A stretch of DNA of 64,000 bases from Halalkalibacter hemicellulosilyticusJCM 9152. GTDB taxonomy: Bacteria > Bacillota > Bacilli > Bacillales > Bacillaceae_D. Of this stretch, positions 47,799-55,973 are shown piece by piece. The notes beneath the pieces were generated by a model that saw only the letters and a program-made list of their open reading frames with translations, had not been told where the DNA came from and did not search any database. The stretch covers positions 48,506 through 112,505 of the forward strand of contig NZ_BAUU01000015.1 of the NCBI RefSeq assembly GCF_000513115.1, given 5' to 3'. How positions within the stretch are numbered: the stretch's first letter is position 1; each line of letters starts with the position of its first letter. A program made the position numbers and the translations under genes.

Positions 47799-48713
47799 TT
47801 AACGACTAATAAACATTTGTGTCCAATAATTTCCTTGTTCAATGTAACCAACACCTATATGAGTAAAGTCAGTGCTTAAAATGTTAGCACGGTGTCCTTC
47901 GCTGTTCATCCATGCTTGAACAACCTCCTGAGCAGAACGTTGGCCTTGAGCAATATTTTCTCCTGCTGAATTGTAGGAAACGCCATAATCACGCATCATG
48001 TCAAATGGAGATCCGTATGTTGGACTTGTATGAGAGAAGTAATTATTTTGTTGCATATCTCTTGATTTCTCGCGAGCAACATGACTCAATGATGAATCGG
48101 CTTGTAGTTCTGGTAGTCCGTTATTACGTCTTTCTTGATTCGTTAAATCAATAACTTGTTGCTCGACTTCGCTAATTCCTTCTGTTTGTTGTGCGGTTTC
48201 TTCTTGCTCTGGCTGCTCTGTTTCAGGAGCTGGTTGCTGTTCAACTGTTTCATCGGGCGCTTCAGGACGTTGCTGTTCAGGACGTTGCTGTGGTCGTTCG
48301 GGTTGAGTAGGCGGTTGGACATGACCTTGACCTCCGCCACGTTGAATTCGTTCCATTATTTGTTCAGGAGATAGCTGTGCTGCTCCTTCCGGAATAAATC
48401 GTTCTAAATCTTCAACGGTAATATGACGAATGTTTTGAGGGAGCTGCTGTAAGACATCTGTCGGGAGCAGCTTTTCAATTTCAGCACGAGTGATTTCTTG
48501 AGAATTTTGAACGGTATAATCATATTTTGCATGCTGGATTTGAATGGGTTTTGTATGAGGGAACTCATCACTTGACTCCGTTGTATAATCACTTGAGAGT
48601 TGACCAGTCGTCCCTCTATTTTGCATGTTGTCATTACGTGCTTCATCAGCCTGGTTACAAGCGGTGAATAGTAACAAGATCAATACAATCGTTATCCATT
48701 TCATTTTTTTCAT
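47799..48713 (-). CDS. CAP/SCP-domain lipoprotein (YkwD-like)
   Basis: 304 residues. Lipoprotein signal peptide ending LFTAC, a region with two 'LPxxxLQQLP' and 'IPEGAAQLSPEQIM' helical segments (about 75-125), a Pro/Gln/Glu-rich linker (about 128-178), and a C-terminal CAP domain (about 185-303) with LTNQERRNNGLPEL, SHTSP, GENIAQG and HRANIL. YkwD-type domains occur in spore and cell-envelope proteins. AAGGAG lies 10 nt before ATG 48713. Confidence 0.9.
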   Translation of the reverse strand: MKKMKWITIVLILLLFTACNQADEARNDNMQNRGTTGQLSSDYTTESSDEFPHTKPIQIQHAKYDYTVQNSQEITRAEIEKLLPTDVLQQLPQNIRHITVEDLERFIPEGAAQLSPEQIMERIQRGGGQGHVQPPTQPERPQQRPEQQRPEAPDETVEQQPAPETEQPEQEETAQQTEGISEVEQQVIDLTNQERRNNGLPELQADSSLSHVAREKSRDMQQNNYFSHTSPTYGSPFDMMRDYGVSYNSAGENIAQGQRSAQEVVQAWMNSEGHRANILSTDFTHIGVGYIEQGNYWTQMFISR

Positions 48714-48917
48714 TGTTGTGTAACTCCTTTATGAATAGTGTTATTTCTATTTGTAGTATTATGAAATTTGTTTAAAAAAATGGTGGTAATTATTTGAAAT
48801 GTTTATTGTGATGAAAATCCAATTTTCTAAGCGTTATATTAGAAATAAATGAAAGATTCGTGTACGCTAATGAAGTTGAACTTACATACTGATTGAAGGG
48901 AATAGGAGGGGAAAGAT

Positions 48918-50352
48918 ATGAGCATACCAACATATAACAGAAAAACAATTGTCGCGTTATTATTAGCAGGGTCATTTATTGCGATTTTAAATCAAACGTT
49001 AATGATAACGGCTATTCCACCTATCATGGCTGAAATGGGTGTGACAGAAAACAGTGCACAATGGTTAACAACTGTTTTTATGCTAGTAAATGGTATTATG
49101 ATTCCAATAAGTGCTTTTTTAATTGAACGATTTACAACAAGGCAGCTTTTCATAAGTGCGATGAGTATATTTGCATTTGGGACGCTTTTTGCAGGAATTG
49201 CACCGAACTTTGAGATGCTTTTAATGGGTAGAATGATCCAGTCGGCGGGAGCAGGAATCATGTTGCCTTTAATGACAACCGTTTTTCTTCTCATCTTTCC
49301 AGTTCGGAAGAGGGGAGCGATAATGGGCTTAATTGGATTGGTGATTTCATTTGCCCCTGCTATTGGGCCTGCTCTTTCAGGATGGGTAACGAGTCATTAT
49401 TCATGGCGAGTATTATTTTATATTATTTTACCAATTGCCATTATTGATATTTTCATTGCGGCATTTGCTTTAAAAAATGTAACGGAACAAAAGAAATCAA
49501 AGGTAGATGTACTTTCTATCATATTCTCGTCTTTTGGTTTTGGTGGGTTATTGTACGGATTTACGAGTGCTGGTAATAATGGCTGGCTTGATCCAATGAC
49601 CATTATGATTTTAACAATAGGTCTCATTTCCATTATAGTATTTGTAATAAGACAACTGAAACTAACGCACCCAATGTTAGAATTTCGTGTTTTTACTTTT
49701 TCAATTTTCCCTTACGCTGTTCTTATTGGAATGGTTGGCTTTATGGGGTTAATTGGTACGGAAACATTAATACCATTGTACATGCAAAATATGAGGGATT
49801 TTACGGCCTTTGAATCAGGTCTGGCACTTTTACCAGGAGCTCTCATAATGGGGATGATGTCTCCGATTACAGGGAGAATATTTGATAAATACGGGGCGAA
49901 ATGGTTAGTATTTATTGGACTTACAATCTTAACACTATCGACCTTTGCTTTTACGATACTAGGTCCTAAGACGTCGTTTGCTTATGTGACTGTCATGTTT
50001 GCTATTAGAATGTTCGGTTTGTCTATGGTAATGATGCCAGTAGCAACAGCTGCATTAAATCAAATTCCTAAACGTTTAATCTCACGGGGCTGCGATGGAT
50101 AACACGATGAAAATGATCGCGTCCTCTGTAGGCACGGCACTATTAGTCTCAATCATGACAACAACAAAGGAAAGTGTGTCAAGTCATGCAGGAATTTCAA
50201 ATCCAGCTATTTTTGGTGCAAATGTTTCTTTTTTAGTCTTAGCTATTTTAACGTTATTCACATTTGTTCTGGCATTTTTTATTAAATATGATAAGCCTGC
50301 TCATATCAATGACGAGGACGAATTAAATGAAAAAGCAAGTGAAGAGTCTTAA
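48918..50352 (+). pseudogene. MFS drug exporter, DHA2 (EmrB/LmrB-like), frameshift near 50085
   Basis: 478 residues if two bases are restored at TCACGGGG (about 50082-50088), giving ISHGAAMDNTM, the conserved HGTAMNNT region. As written the first frame stops at 50102. Fourteen hydrophobic segments; motif C-like GPALSGW and GRMIQSAGAGIMLP are visible. It would extrude drugs with proton antiport. AGGAGGGG precedes ATG 48918. This is the only break here that is not a simple single-base loss. Confidence 0.82.
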
Positions 50353-50379
50353 ATAAGTAATGTTCATGGAGATGATAGA

Positions 50380-51042
50380 ATGTCTAAAAAAATCTTTGCC
50401 TATTTAGGTGATTATTATCATGAGTTTGACCTGATGAAAGAATCATTGTCATTCGTTATGAAGCACTTGAAGCTAGAAACGGACGTTACATTTGATATCA
50501 GATCTGTTGATACATTAGTAGAAGATCTTAAAATGGAGCCAGATGTTGTCATTCTCTCAAAGGAAAATCGTTTAAACCCTGAAGATGGTAAAGTGAATCA
50601 TTGGATGGATGGTGAGGTGGCAAAGAATATTGCCTCATATGTTGAGGGGGGCGGAAGTTGGTTTGCATGGCATTCGGGATTAGCATCATATGATCATATC
50701 GACACATATGTAAAAATGCTACGTGGACATTTTACATACCATCCACCACAAGCAAATGTGACGTATGAGCCGGTTGGTCATCATCCTTTTACAAAAGGTT
50801 TGGCGCGTTATGAAGTATGGGATGAGCATTATTTCGTATCATTTGTAGAAAATGATACGAACATTTTCCTTCATAGTTATTCTAACGATGGTGAGGCAGT
50901 AGCAGGTTGGCATCATCGATATGGGAAAGGGCGTGTTGTCTGTTTCACGCCATCTCATTGTCGTGAAGCTTTGTTCCATCCTTATTCGCAACAAATAATG
51001 AAGAACATAATCGTTTGGTGTTTAAGTGAAAGCAATCGATAG
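50380..51042 (+). CDS. ThuA-like domain protein
   Basis: 220 residues, glutamine-amidotransferase-like ThuA fold. It contains GGGSWFAWHSGLASYD, LRGHFTYHPP, VWDEHYF and GRVVCFTPSHCREAL. ThuA proteins occur in sugar-utilisation contexts and their activity is largely undefined. GGAG lies 9 nt before ATG 50380, 27 nt after the exporter stop. Followed by a strong bidirectional terminator. Confidence 0.82.
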   Translation: MSKKIFAYLGDYYHEFDLMKESLSFVMKHLKLETDVTFDIRSVDTLVEDLKMEPDVVILSKENRLNPEDGKVNHWMDGEVAKNIASYVEGGGSWFAWHSGLASYDHIDTYVKMLRGHFTYHPPQANVTYEPVGHHPFTKGLARYEVWDEHYFVSFVENDTNIFLHSYSNDGEAVAGWHHRYGKGRVVCFTPSHCREALFHPYSQQIMKNIIVWCLSESNR

Positions 51043-51071
51043 GCTAGAAGGTCAATGAAATTAATTGTTTT

Positions 51072-51112
51072 AAGGCCCGAGAAAAAGGTTGTTATTGCTT
51101 TTTTCGGGCCTT
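51072..51112. terminator. Bidirectional terminator
   Basis: 14-bp stem with one bulge (51072-51086 / 51099-51112), GC core GGCCCGA, T/A flanks, between convergent genes. Confidence 0.88.
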
Positions 51113-51131
51113 ATACAGTATTAGTATTTTT

Positions 51132-51986
51132 TTATGAGAGTACTTTCTCAATCGCATGTGCGACGCCATTTTCAATATTTGTCTTTGTAACATAGTTACT
51201 AATTTCTTTAATACCATCCTCAGCATTTCCCATGGCCACACCCCAACCAGCCATTGAAATCATTGACTCATCATTAAAGTTATCTCCAATCGCCGTCACA
51301 TCAATCATACTGATCCCTTTTTGGTTAGCATAATAGGATAATGCAATTCCTTTTTGAGCATTAGGGTGATTAAACTCTAGATTAGAAAAGCCTGATGATG
51401 TAATCGCTAGTTGTTCATGGTCTTTCAATCGATTACGAACAGCTTCTAGTTCATGATCTAATATAGAGAATGCCAAAATTTTGTACGGGGTAATTTCAGT
51501 GTTATTAAACAGTTTTTCAAAGTTTTGGATAACTTCAATTTCTTCATCTTGAAAACGTTGTTTAGCTAATGTTTCCACATCTTCACGCTTTAATTCAGGG
51601 TTTGCAGATAGCGCAATATCAACCATAACCTGAATAAATTTATCGCGGCTATCGGAATAGCCACCTTTGTTTGTAAATACTTCGAAATACATACCTTCTT
51701 CCTGGCAAGCTTTTTGAATTTCAAAGCAGGAAGATCGATCTAATGGAGCATTGTAAATTAACTCTTGCTCTAAAGTATAAATTTGAGCTCCATTTAAACA
51801 AATAATCGGACAATTTAATTCAGCTTGTTGCAGAGGTTTATAAGCGGCACTAAAAGAACGCCCTGTTGCAACAACGACTTCTATCCCTGATTTTTGGGCT
51901 TTTCGAATCGCAGCTGCATTTTCATTGCTAATGATGTGCTTCTCGTTTAATAAAGTACCGTCTAAATCTGTTGCAATGATTTTCAT
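51132..51986 (-). CDS. Cof-type HAD-IIB phosphatase (YwpJ-like)
   Basis: 284 residues. Motif I DLDGTLL (Asp7, Asp9), ATGRS, and GDNFNDESM motif IV, with the C2b cap between. Length and cap sequence resemble B. subtilis YwpJ. Probable sugar-phosphate phosphatase; substrate unknown. Start ATG 51986 has AGGAGTT upstream on the minus strand. Confidence 0.88.
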   Translation of the reverse strand: MKIIATDLDGTLLNEKHIISNENAAAIRKAQKSGIEVVVATGRSFSAAYKPLQQAELNCPIICLNGAQIYTLEQELIYNAPLDRSSCFEIQKACQEEGMYFEVFTNKGGYSDSRDKFIQVMVDIALSANPELKREDVETLAKQRFQDEEIEVIQNFEKLFNNTEITPYKILAFSILDHELEAVRNRLKDHEQLAITSSGFSNLEFNHPNAQKGIALSYYANQKGISMIDVTAIGDNFNDESMISMAGWGVAMGNAEDGIKEISNYVTKTNIENGVAHAIEKVLS

Positions 51987-52250
51987 TATGTAAACTCCTA
52001 ACTGTCTTTAAATATAAAGTAATAAAATCAACTCTTCCTCCATCATACCGATAAAGTGTAGAAATTTCACGTTGTATGCACTTATTTTTATTTTTAAATA
52101 AGTGATAACGCTGTCATTTTTATGGAAATGATTGAAAAGGTTCTATCTTCTTTTACTTATTGGGTGAGTGCACAAGAAATAGAAATTGTTGATGAATACA
52201 ATGCCATATAGACATTCATGGGCATTTATTTCGGAAGGTTGGTGAGAGTA

Positions 52251-52616
52251 ATGAGTGGAAGGTATTATAAACGTCCTCAAATAGGTGATTGGGTGCGAGG
52301 CAAAACAATGATCGGTGAATTAGTTCATGGATATGTCGAACATGAAGAGGTGTATCATACATTCATAAAAGTACGGGTGTTAATATCTGACAACAAAAAG
52401 TTAATAGGGAAAATTGTACGTATTGATGAAAAAGAGTTGCAAATCTATTCGATGACGGATCATTGGACAAAGGATGAGATAACAAATTTAATTGATTTAG
52501 CATTAAGCACTAGAGATCGAGAGTGGTTTGATAAACTTTCATCAAAAGTGAAAAAAGGGGAATTTTTGGATGTGATTAAAAATCAAGAAACATTTTCTAG
52601 GTTTGCGAAGAAGTAA
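52251..52616 (+). CDS. IDEAL-domain protein
   Basis: 121 residues, soluble. The C-terminal part (about 75-100; EITNLIDLALSTRDREWFDKL in part) matches the IDEAL domain found in short Bacillaceae proteins such as YpiB and in ComK-related contexts. The N-terminal 60 residues form an unrecognised beta-rich region. ATG 52251 is preferred to ATG 52218, with GGTGAG near 52241. Function unknown. Confidence 0.72.
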   Translation: MSGRYYKRPQIGDWVRGKTMIGELVHGYVEHEEVYHTFIKVRVLISDNKKLIGKIVRIDEKELQIYSMTDHWTKDEITNLIDLALSTRDREWFDKLSSKVKKGEFLDVIKNQETFSRFAKK

Positions 52617-52667
52617 TAATAAGATAGGAGTATAGAAGTTGATCAATGAAAGAAGGATGCTTATAAT

Positions 52668-52708
52668 GTTACGTCCAATTAAAAGTATTCTTAATAATTG
52701 GACGTAAC
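52668..52708 (+). repeat. 14-bp inverted repeat after the IDEAL gene
   Basis: GTTACGTCCAATTA (52668-52681) pairs perfectly with 52695-52708 over a 13-nt loop. No T-tract follows. It directly precedes possible repeat copy D. Confidence 0.7.
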
Positions 52709-52714
52709 GACACT

Positions 52715-52850
52715 AAAAACTTGAGTGGAGATAGTGAATGATAAATTAAGAAGCGTGTTAGTTTCGTATGTTACATATCACTTAAAATAGAATTCTTCCT
52801 TGAATTAGAAAAGAAACGGTTACGACATGTAGCAAATGATACGTTTCATT
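52715..52850 (+). repeat. Possible copy D of the structured repeat
   Basis: GAGTGGAGATAGTGAAT (52723-52739) matches AAGTGGAGAAAAGTGAAT of copy B, and the following GTGTTAGTTTCGTATGTTAC resembles copy A. The 3' half is diverged and its hairpin is not clear. Confidence 0.3.
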
Positions 52851-52875
52851 TACTAATCGACTATTAAGTAGGCAA

Positions 52876-53298
52876 TCATTGGGCATGATGATCAATTGTT
52901 GAGTGTGCTGTGCAAATTAAGCGATATATACCTTCTTCTTTAAAATGCAATTGTAGGACGGTCTCTTCTCCTTTTCTTATCGTGCCTGAAATATTCGTTC
53001 CTTCAATTTGGAAAGGGTGCTCTTTTCCGTTTACACCGTAAATTCGAAGAGTAATATCTTTTCCTTTTGGAATGTAAACGGTTCCGGGGTCCCACCGATA
53101 TGACTCAATCTCCTTCCCGTCCTCTGTGGTCGTTTTGAATTCAGTTGTAACCATATGAAGCTCGAATTCATCACCAATTGGTTTAACTGTTGTGATCGCA
53201 CCTAAGCTTGTTTGAAAATAAAAGTAGGCTCCAATTAGTGTACAGATGAAAACAATGGCGATATACAACCAACTTTTTTTGATTAATACTAACGTCAA
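52876..53298 (-). CDS. Membrane-anchored cupredoxin-like protein
   Basis: 140 residues. One N-terminal membrane helix (about 8-29) then an extracytoplasmic cupredoxin-like domain. Possible copper ligands are His94 (EHPFQI), Cys129, His132 and His137/138 (CTAHSTIDHH); the usual Met ligand is absent. It resembles the C-terminal fold of cytochrome oxidase subunit II but lacks the CuA CxxxC. TTG 53298 is chosen because AAAGGAGGAGG lies 6-9 nt upstream; earlier in-frame codons place that ribosome site inside the gene. Confidence 0.7.
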   Translation of the reverse strand: MTLVLIKKSWLYIAIVFICTLIGAYFYFQTSLGAITTVKPIGDEFELHMVTTEFKTTTEDGKEIESYRWDPGTVYIPKGKDITLRIYGVNGKEHPFQIEGTNISGTIRKGEETVLQLHFKEEGIYRLICTAHSTIDHHAQ

Positions 53299-53388
53299 TT
53301 TATTCCTCCTCCTTTCTTCGTCTATTTCATTTATATGCATGTCCGCTATAAATACTTGTCTAAAATGATAAAATTTCCAATAGAAAAA

Positions 53389-53397
53389 TGATATAAT
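53389..53397 (+). promoter_or_regulatory. Extended -10 promoter
   Basis: TGATATAAT upstream of the MCP-like gene; transcription would begin after 53400, which excludes the TTG at 53398 as start codon. Confidence 0.5.
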
Positions 53398-53454
53398 TTG
53401 ACAGAGGTCGTAAATAGAGAACGACGACAATTCGAACATGAAGGGGAAGAGACG

Positions 53455-54453
53455 ATGAAAGAGCTAGTAGAGAAGCAGTTAAATGTGTCATTATTAATGA
53501 ATGAATTAAAGAAAGATAACCAGGAAATGGAACATGTCATGAAAGACATTCAAGACATTTCGATGAAATCGAACATACTTGCTTTAAATTCAGGGATTGA
53601 AGCTGCTCGAGCTGGTGAAGCAGGACGTGGATTTTCAGTTGTAGCAACTGAGATCAAAAAGTTCGCTGAACATAGTTTGAAGGCTAGCCAAAAAAGCGAA
53701 GATCTTATTCAGAGAATTCAGCAAAAGGCCAACGAAATCATTGCGGTTCGTACCGTGGATATTGCTTTCGATACGATCGATAAAATTGATCGAAATTTAT
53801 TTGAACGGAATTGTGATGTACAAGCATGGGCAAGCTTTAACGTCGTAAAAAACTGCTTAGTGAATCCGTCAGAAGAAAGTAAACAGCTTGCAAAAGGATT
53901 ATTGCAAAGAATTCATCAGATTTATGAAGTGTATTACGATTTATTCGTACTTGATTTAGAAGGTAATATCGTTGCAGCAGCTCAAAACAATCATCAAGTA
54001 GGCAAAAATATGGCTGATCGTGAATGGTTTCAACAAACTGTAAAAACAAAAGATGTGTTTGTAACAGATATGTACTATTCGTCTGTAGTAGATGGCTATA
54101 CGATGAATTACTCGAGTCCTGTATTAGATGATCAAGGAGAAGTGATTGGTGTTTTCACGATACGTTTTAATTGGGAATATATTTACGATATTATTGATGC
54201 AGTCAAAATTGATGAAAACAGTCAATTATATGTCATTAATTCAAAAGGTGAAGTCATAGCATCAAAGAATAGAGAGGATGTTTTCCAAGCTAATTTAGGT
54301 GATATAAAAGCAGTACAAAAGGTCATTTCACGTACTGAAAAACAAGGGTTTACAGTTGAAGGCACTAAGATATATGCATTTAGCTTAACAAAGGGTTACA
54401 ACGCTTATAAAGGAAAAGGTTGGGCTGTAATCGTCGAGGAGTCAATCGTGTAA
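53455..54453 (+). CDS. Soluble MCP-like protein: signalling domain followed by a Cache domain
   Basis: 332 residues, no membrane helix. Residues about 5-90 hold the conserved tip of a methyl-accepting signalling hairpin ([35 protein letters not shown]). Residues about 105-325 form a Cache/PDC-like sensor ([48 protein letters not shown]). The order is reversed compared with classic chemoreceptors. Probably a cytosolic sensor feeding CheA/CheW. ATG 53455, AAGGGGA upstream. The signalling hairpin is short, so a truncated origin is possible. Confidence 0.8.
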   Translation: MKELVEKQLNVSLLMNELKKDNQEMEHVMKDIQDISMKSNILALNSGIEAARAGEAGRGFSVVATEIKKFAEHSLKASQKSEDLIQRIQQKANEIIAVRTVDIAFDTIDKIDRNLFERNCDVQAWASFNVVKNCLVNPSEESKQLAKGLLQRIHQIYEVYYDLFVLDLEGNIVAAAQNNHQVGKNMADREWFQQTVKTKDVFVTDMYYSSVVDGYTMNYSSPVLDDQGEVIGVFTIRFNWEYIYDIIDAVKIDENSQLYVINSKGEVIASKNREDVFQANLGDIKAVQKVISRTEKQGFTVEGTKIYAFSLTKGYNAYKGKGWAVIVEESIV

Positions 54454-54464
54454 TGTATAAGAAG

Positions 54465-54489
54465 TTGCTAACTGTAAAGAGGTTAGCAA
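54465..54489 (+). terminator. Weak hairpin after the MCP-like gene
   Basis: 8-bp perfect stem TTGCTAAC/GTTAGCAA without a T-tract. Confidence 0.4.
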
Positions 54490-54530
54490 AGGGGTATGGA
54501 TCCTTTCTACTCATAAACGGAATTGTTCTA

Positions 54531-54539
54531 TGATATAAT
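54531..54539 (+). promoter_or_regulatory. Extended -10 promoter of the traB gene
   Basis: TGATATAAT, preceded by CTA; same extended -10 as before the yesL-like gene, no good -35. Confidence 0.45.
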
Positions 54540-54604
54540 GATGGAGCAAAATGTACATCATTATTTTTAATCGTATTTGTTAGGATGAGGAGGACATATC
54601 GTAC

Positions 54605-55777
54605 ATGTCAGAGGAATATATTACGAGGTTAACCGTCAAAGGAAAAGAAATTATACTTGTAGGGACTGCACATATATCTAAGAAAAGCGTAGAACAAGTG
54701 AAAGAGGTAATTGAGCTTGAGCGACCAGATTCCGTTTGTGTGGAGCTGGATGAACAACGCTACCACTCTGTTACGAAAGGTAACTCGTGGAAGGATATGG
54801 ATATATTTAAAGTGATCAAAGAGAAAAAATCGACACTCCTTCTCATGAATTTAATTGTTTCGTCCTTTCAACGAAGAATGGCTAAACAATTTGGGATTAA
54901 GCCAGGTCAGGAAATGATCCAAGGAATAGAATCTGCAAAAGAAGTCGATGCCAAACTTGTCTTAGCTGATCGTAATATTCAAATCACGTTTGCCCGTATT
55001 TGGCATGGGGTCGGTTTTTGGGGGAGAGCTAAGCTATTAACTCAATTAGTGTACAGTATTTTTAGTAAAGATGAAATTTCCGAACAAGAACTTGAAAAGA
55101 TGAAATCGAAAGACATGTTAAACTCAATGCTAACGGAATTCACTGAAACGTTTCCACGCCTTAAAGTTCCATTAATAGATGAGCGTGATCAGTATTTAGC
55201 TCAAAAGATTAAACAAGCTCCAGGTGAAAAGGTGGTGGCTGTCTTAGGTGCAGCTCATGTTCCTGGTATAAAAGAAGAAATACAACATGATCATGACCTT
55301 AATATGTTAATGAAACGACCTCCTAAATCGATAGCACCTAAAGTTATCGCATGGATGATTCCGATTTTGATTTTAAGTATGATTGGATATGCTTTTTTCT
55401 CCAATCCTGAAATAGGAATGAACTTAACGTGGAGTTGGATTCTTTGGAACGGAACGTTTGCTGCAATAGGTGCGGCTATAGCATTTGGTCACCCTTTATC
55501 CATTTTAACGGCTTTTCTAGTAGCGCCAATTAGTTCGCTGTATCCATTGTTAGCAGCAGGGTGGTTTTCTGGGTTAGTCGAGGCGATTAAACGCAAGCCT
55601 AAAGTATCTGACTTTGAATCGTTGACGGACGATGTTTTTACTGTGAAAGGATTTTGGCGTAATAATGTGACACGCATTCTTTTAATGGTCGTGTTAACGA
55701 ACTTAGGTAGTACGTTAGGAACGGTTATAGGTGGAGCTGATGTTATTCGTTTGTTTTTACAAAATATATTTAGATAA
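54605..55777 (+). CDS. TraB/PrgY-family membrane protein
   Basis: 390 residues. The N-terminal TraB domain (about 1-235) carries GTAHISKKS, VCVELDEQRY and AAHVPGI, the GxxH-type putative metalloprotease motifs shared with Enterococcus PrgY/TraB pheromone-shutdown proteins. A C-terminal region (about 245-390) has four or so membrane helices. In bacilli its role is unknown. ATG 54605, GAGGAGGA 10 nt upstream; strong terminator after. Confidence 0.9.
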   Translation: MSEEYITRLTVKGKEIILVGTAHISKKSVEQVKEVIELERPDSVCVELDEQRYHSVTKGNSWKDMDIFKVIKEKKSTLLLMNLIVSSFQRRMAKQFGIKPGQEMIQGIESAKEVDAKLVLADRNIQITFARIWHGVGFWGRAKLLTQLVYSIFSKDEISEQELEKMKSKDMLNSMLTEFTETFPRLKVPLIDERDQYLAQKIKQAPGEKVVAVLGAAHVPGIKEEIQHDHDLNMLMKRPPKSIAPKVIAWMIPILILSMIGYAFFSNPEIGMNLTWSWILWNGTFAAIGAAIAFGHPLSILTAFLVAPISSLYPLLAAGWFSGLVEAIKRKPKVSDFESLTDDVFTVKGFWRNNVTRILLMVVLTNLGSTLGTVIGGADVIRLFLQNIFR

Positions 55778-55785
55778 TGTGGAAG

Positions 55786-55822
55786 AGTACTTTCGTGTGA
55801 AATGCGCGAAAGTACTTTTTTT
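55786..55822 (+). terminator. Rho-independent terminator of traB gene
   Basis: 10-bp perfect stem (55786-55795 / 55807-55816), then T7. Confidence 0.9.
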
Positions 55823-55937
55823 GCGTAGCTATTTTGGAGAAATCTTTTCTTCTTTTACTTAGAGAAATAAACCTTTTACTGTATAAATTGAAGAACTTCT
55901 TGAAAGGAAGGTTGTGGCACTGTATTCTTTAGTAAAA

Positions 55938-55951
55938 TGTAACCGTTATCA
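55938..55951 (+). promoter_or_regulatory. CcpA cre site (GH115 gene)
   Basis: TGTAACCGTTATCA fits TGNAANCGNWNNCA fully, 22 nt before the GH115 start. Confidence 0.72.
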
Positions 55952-55973
55952 AGAAAAAAGAGGAGTGTAGTGT

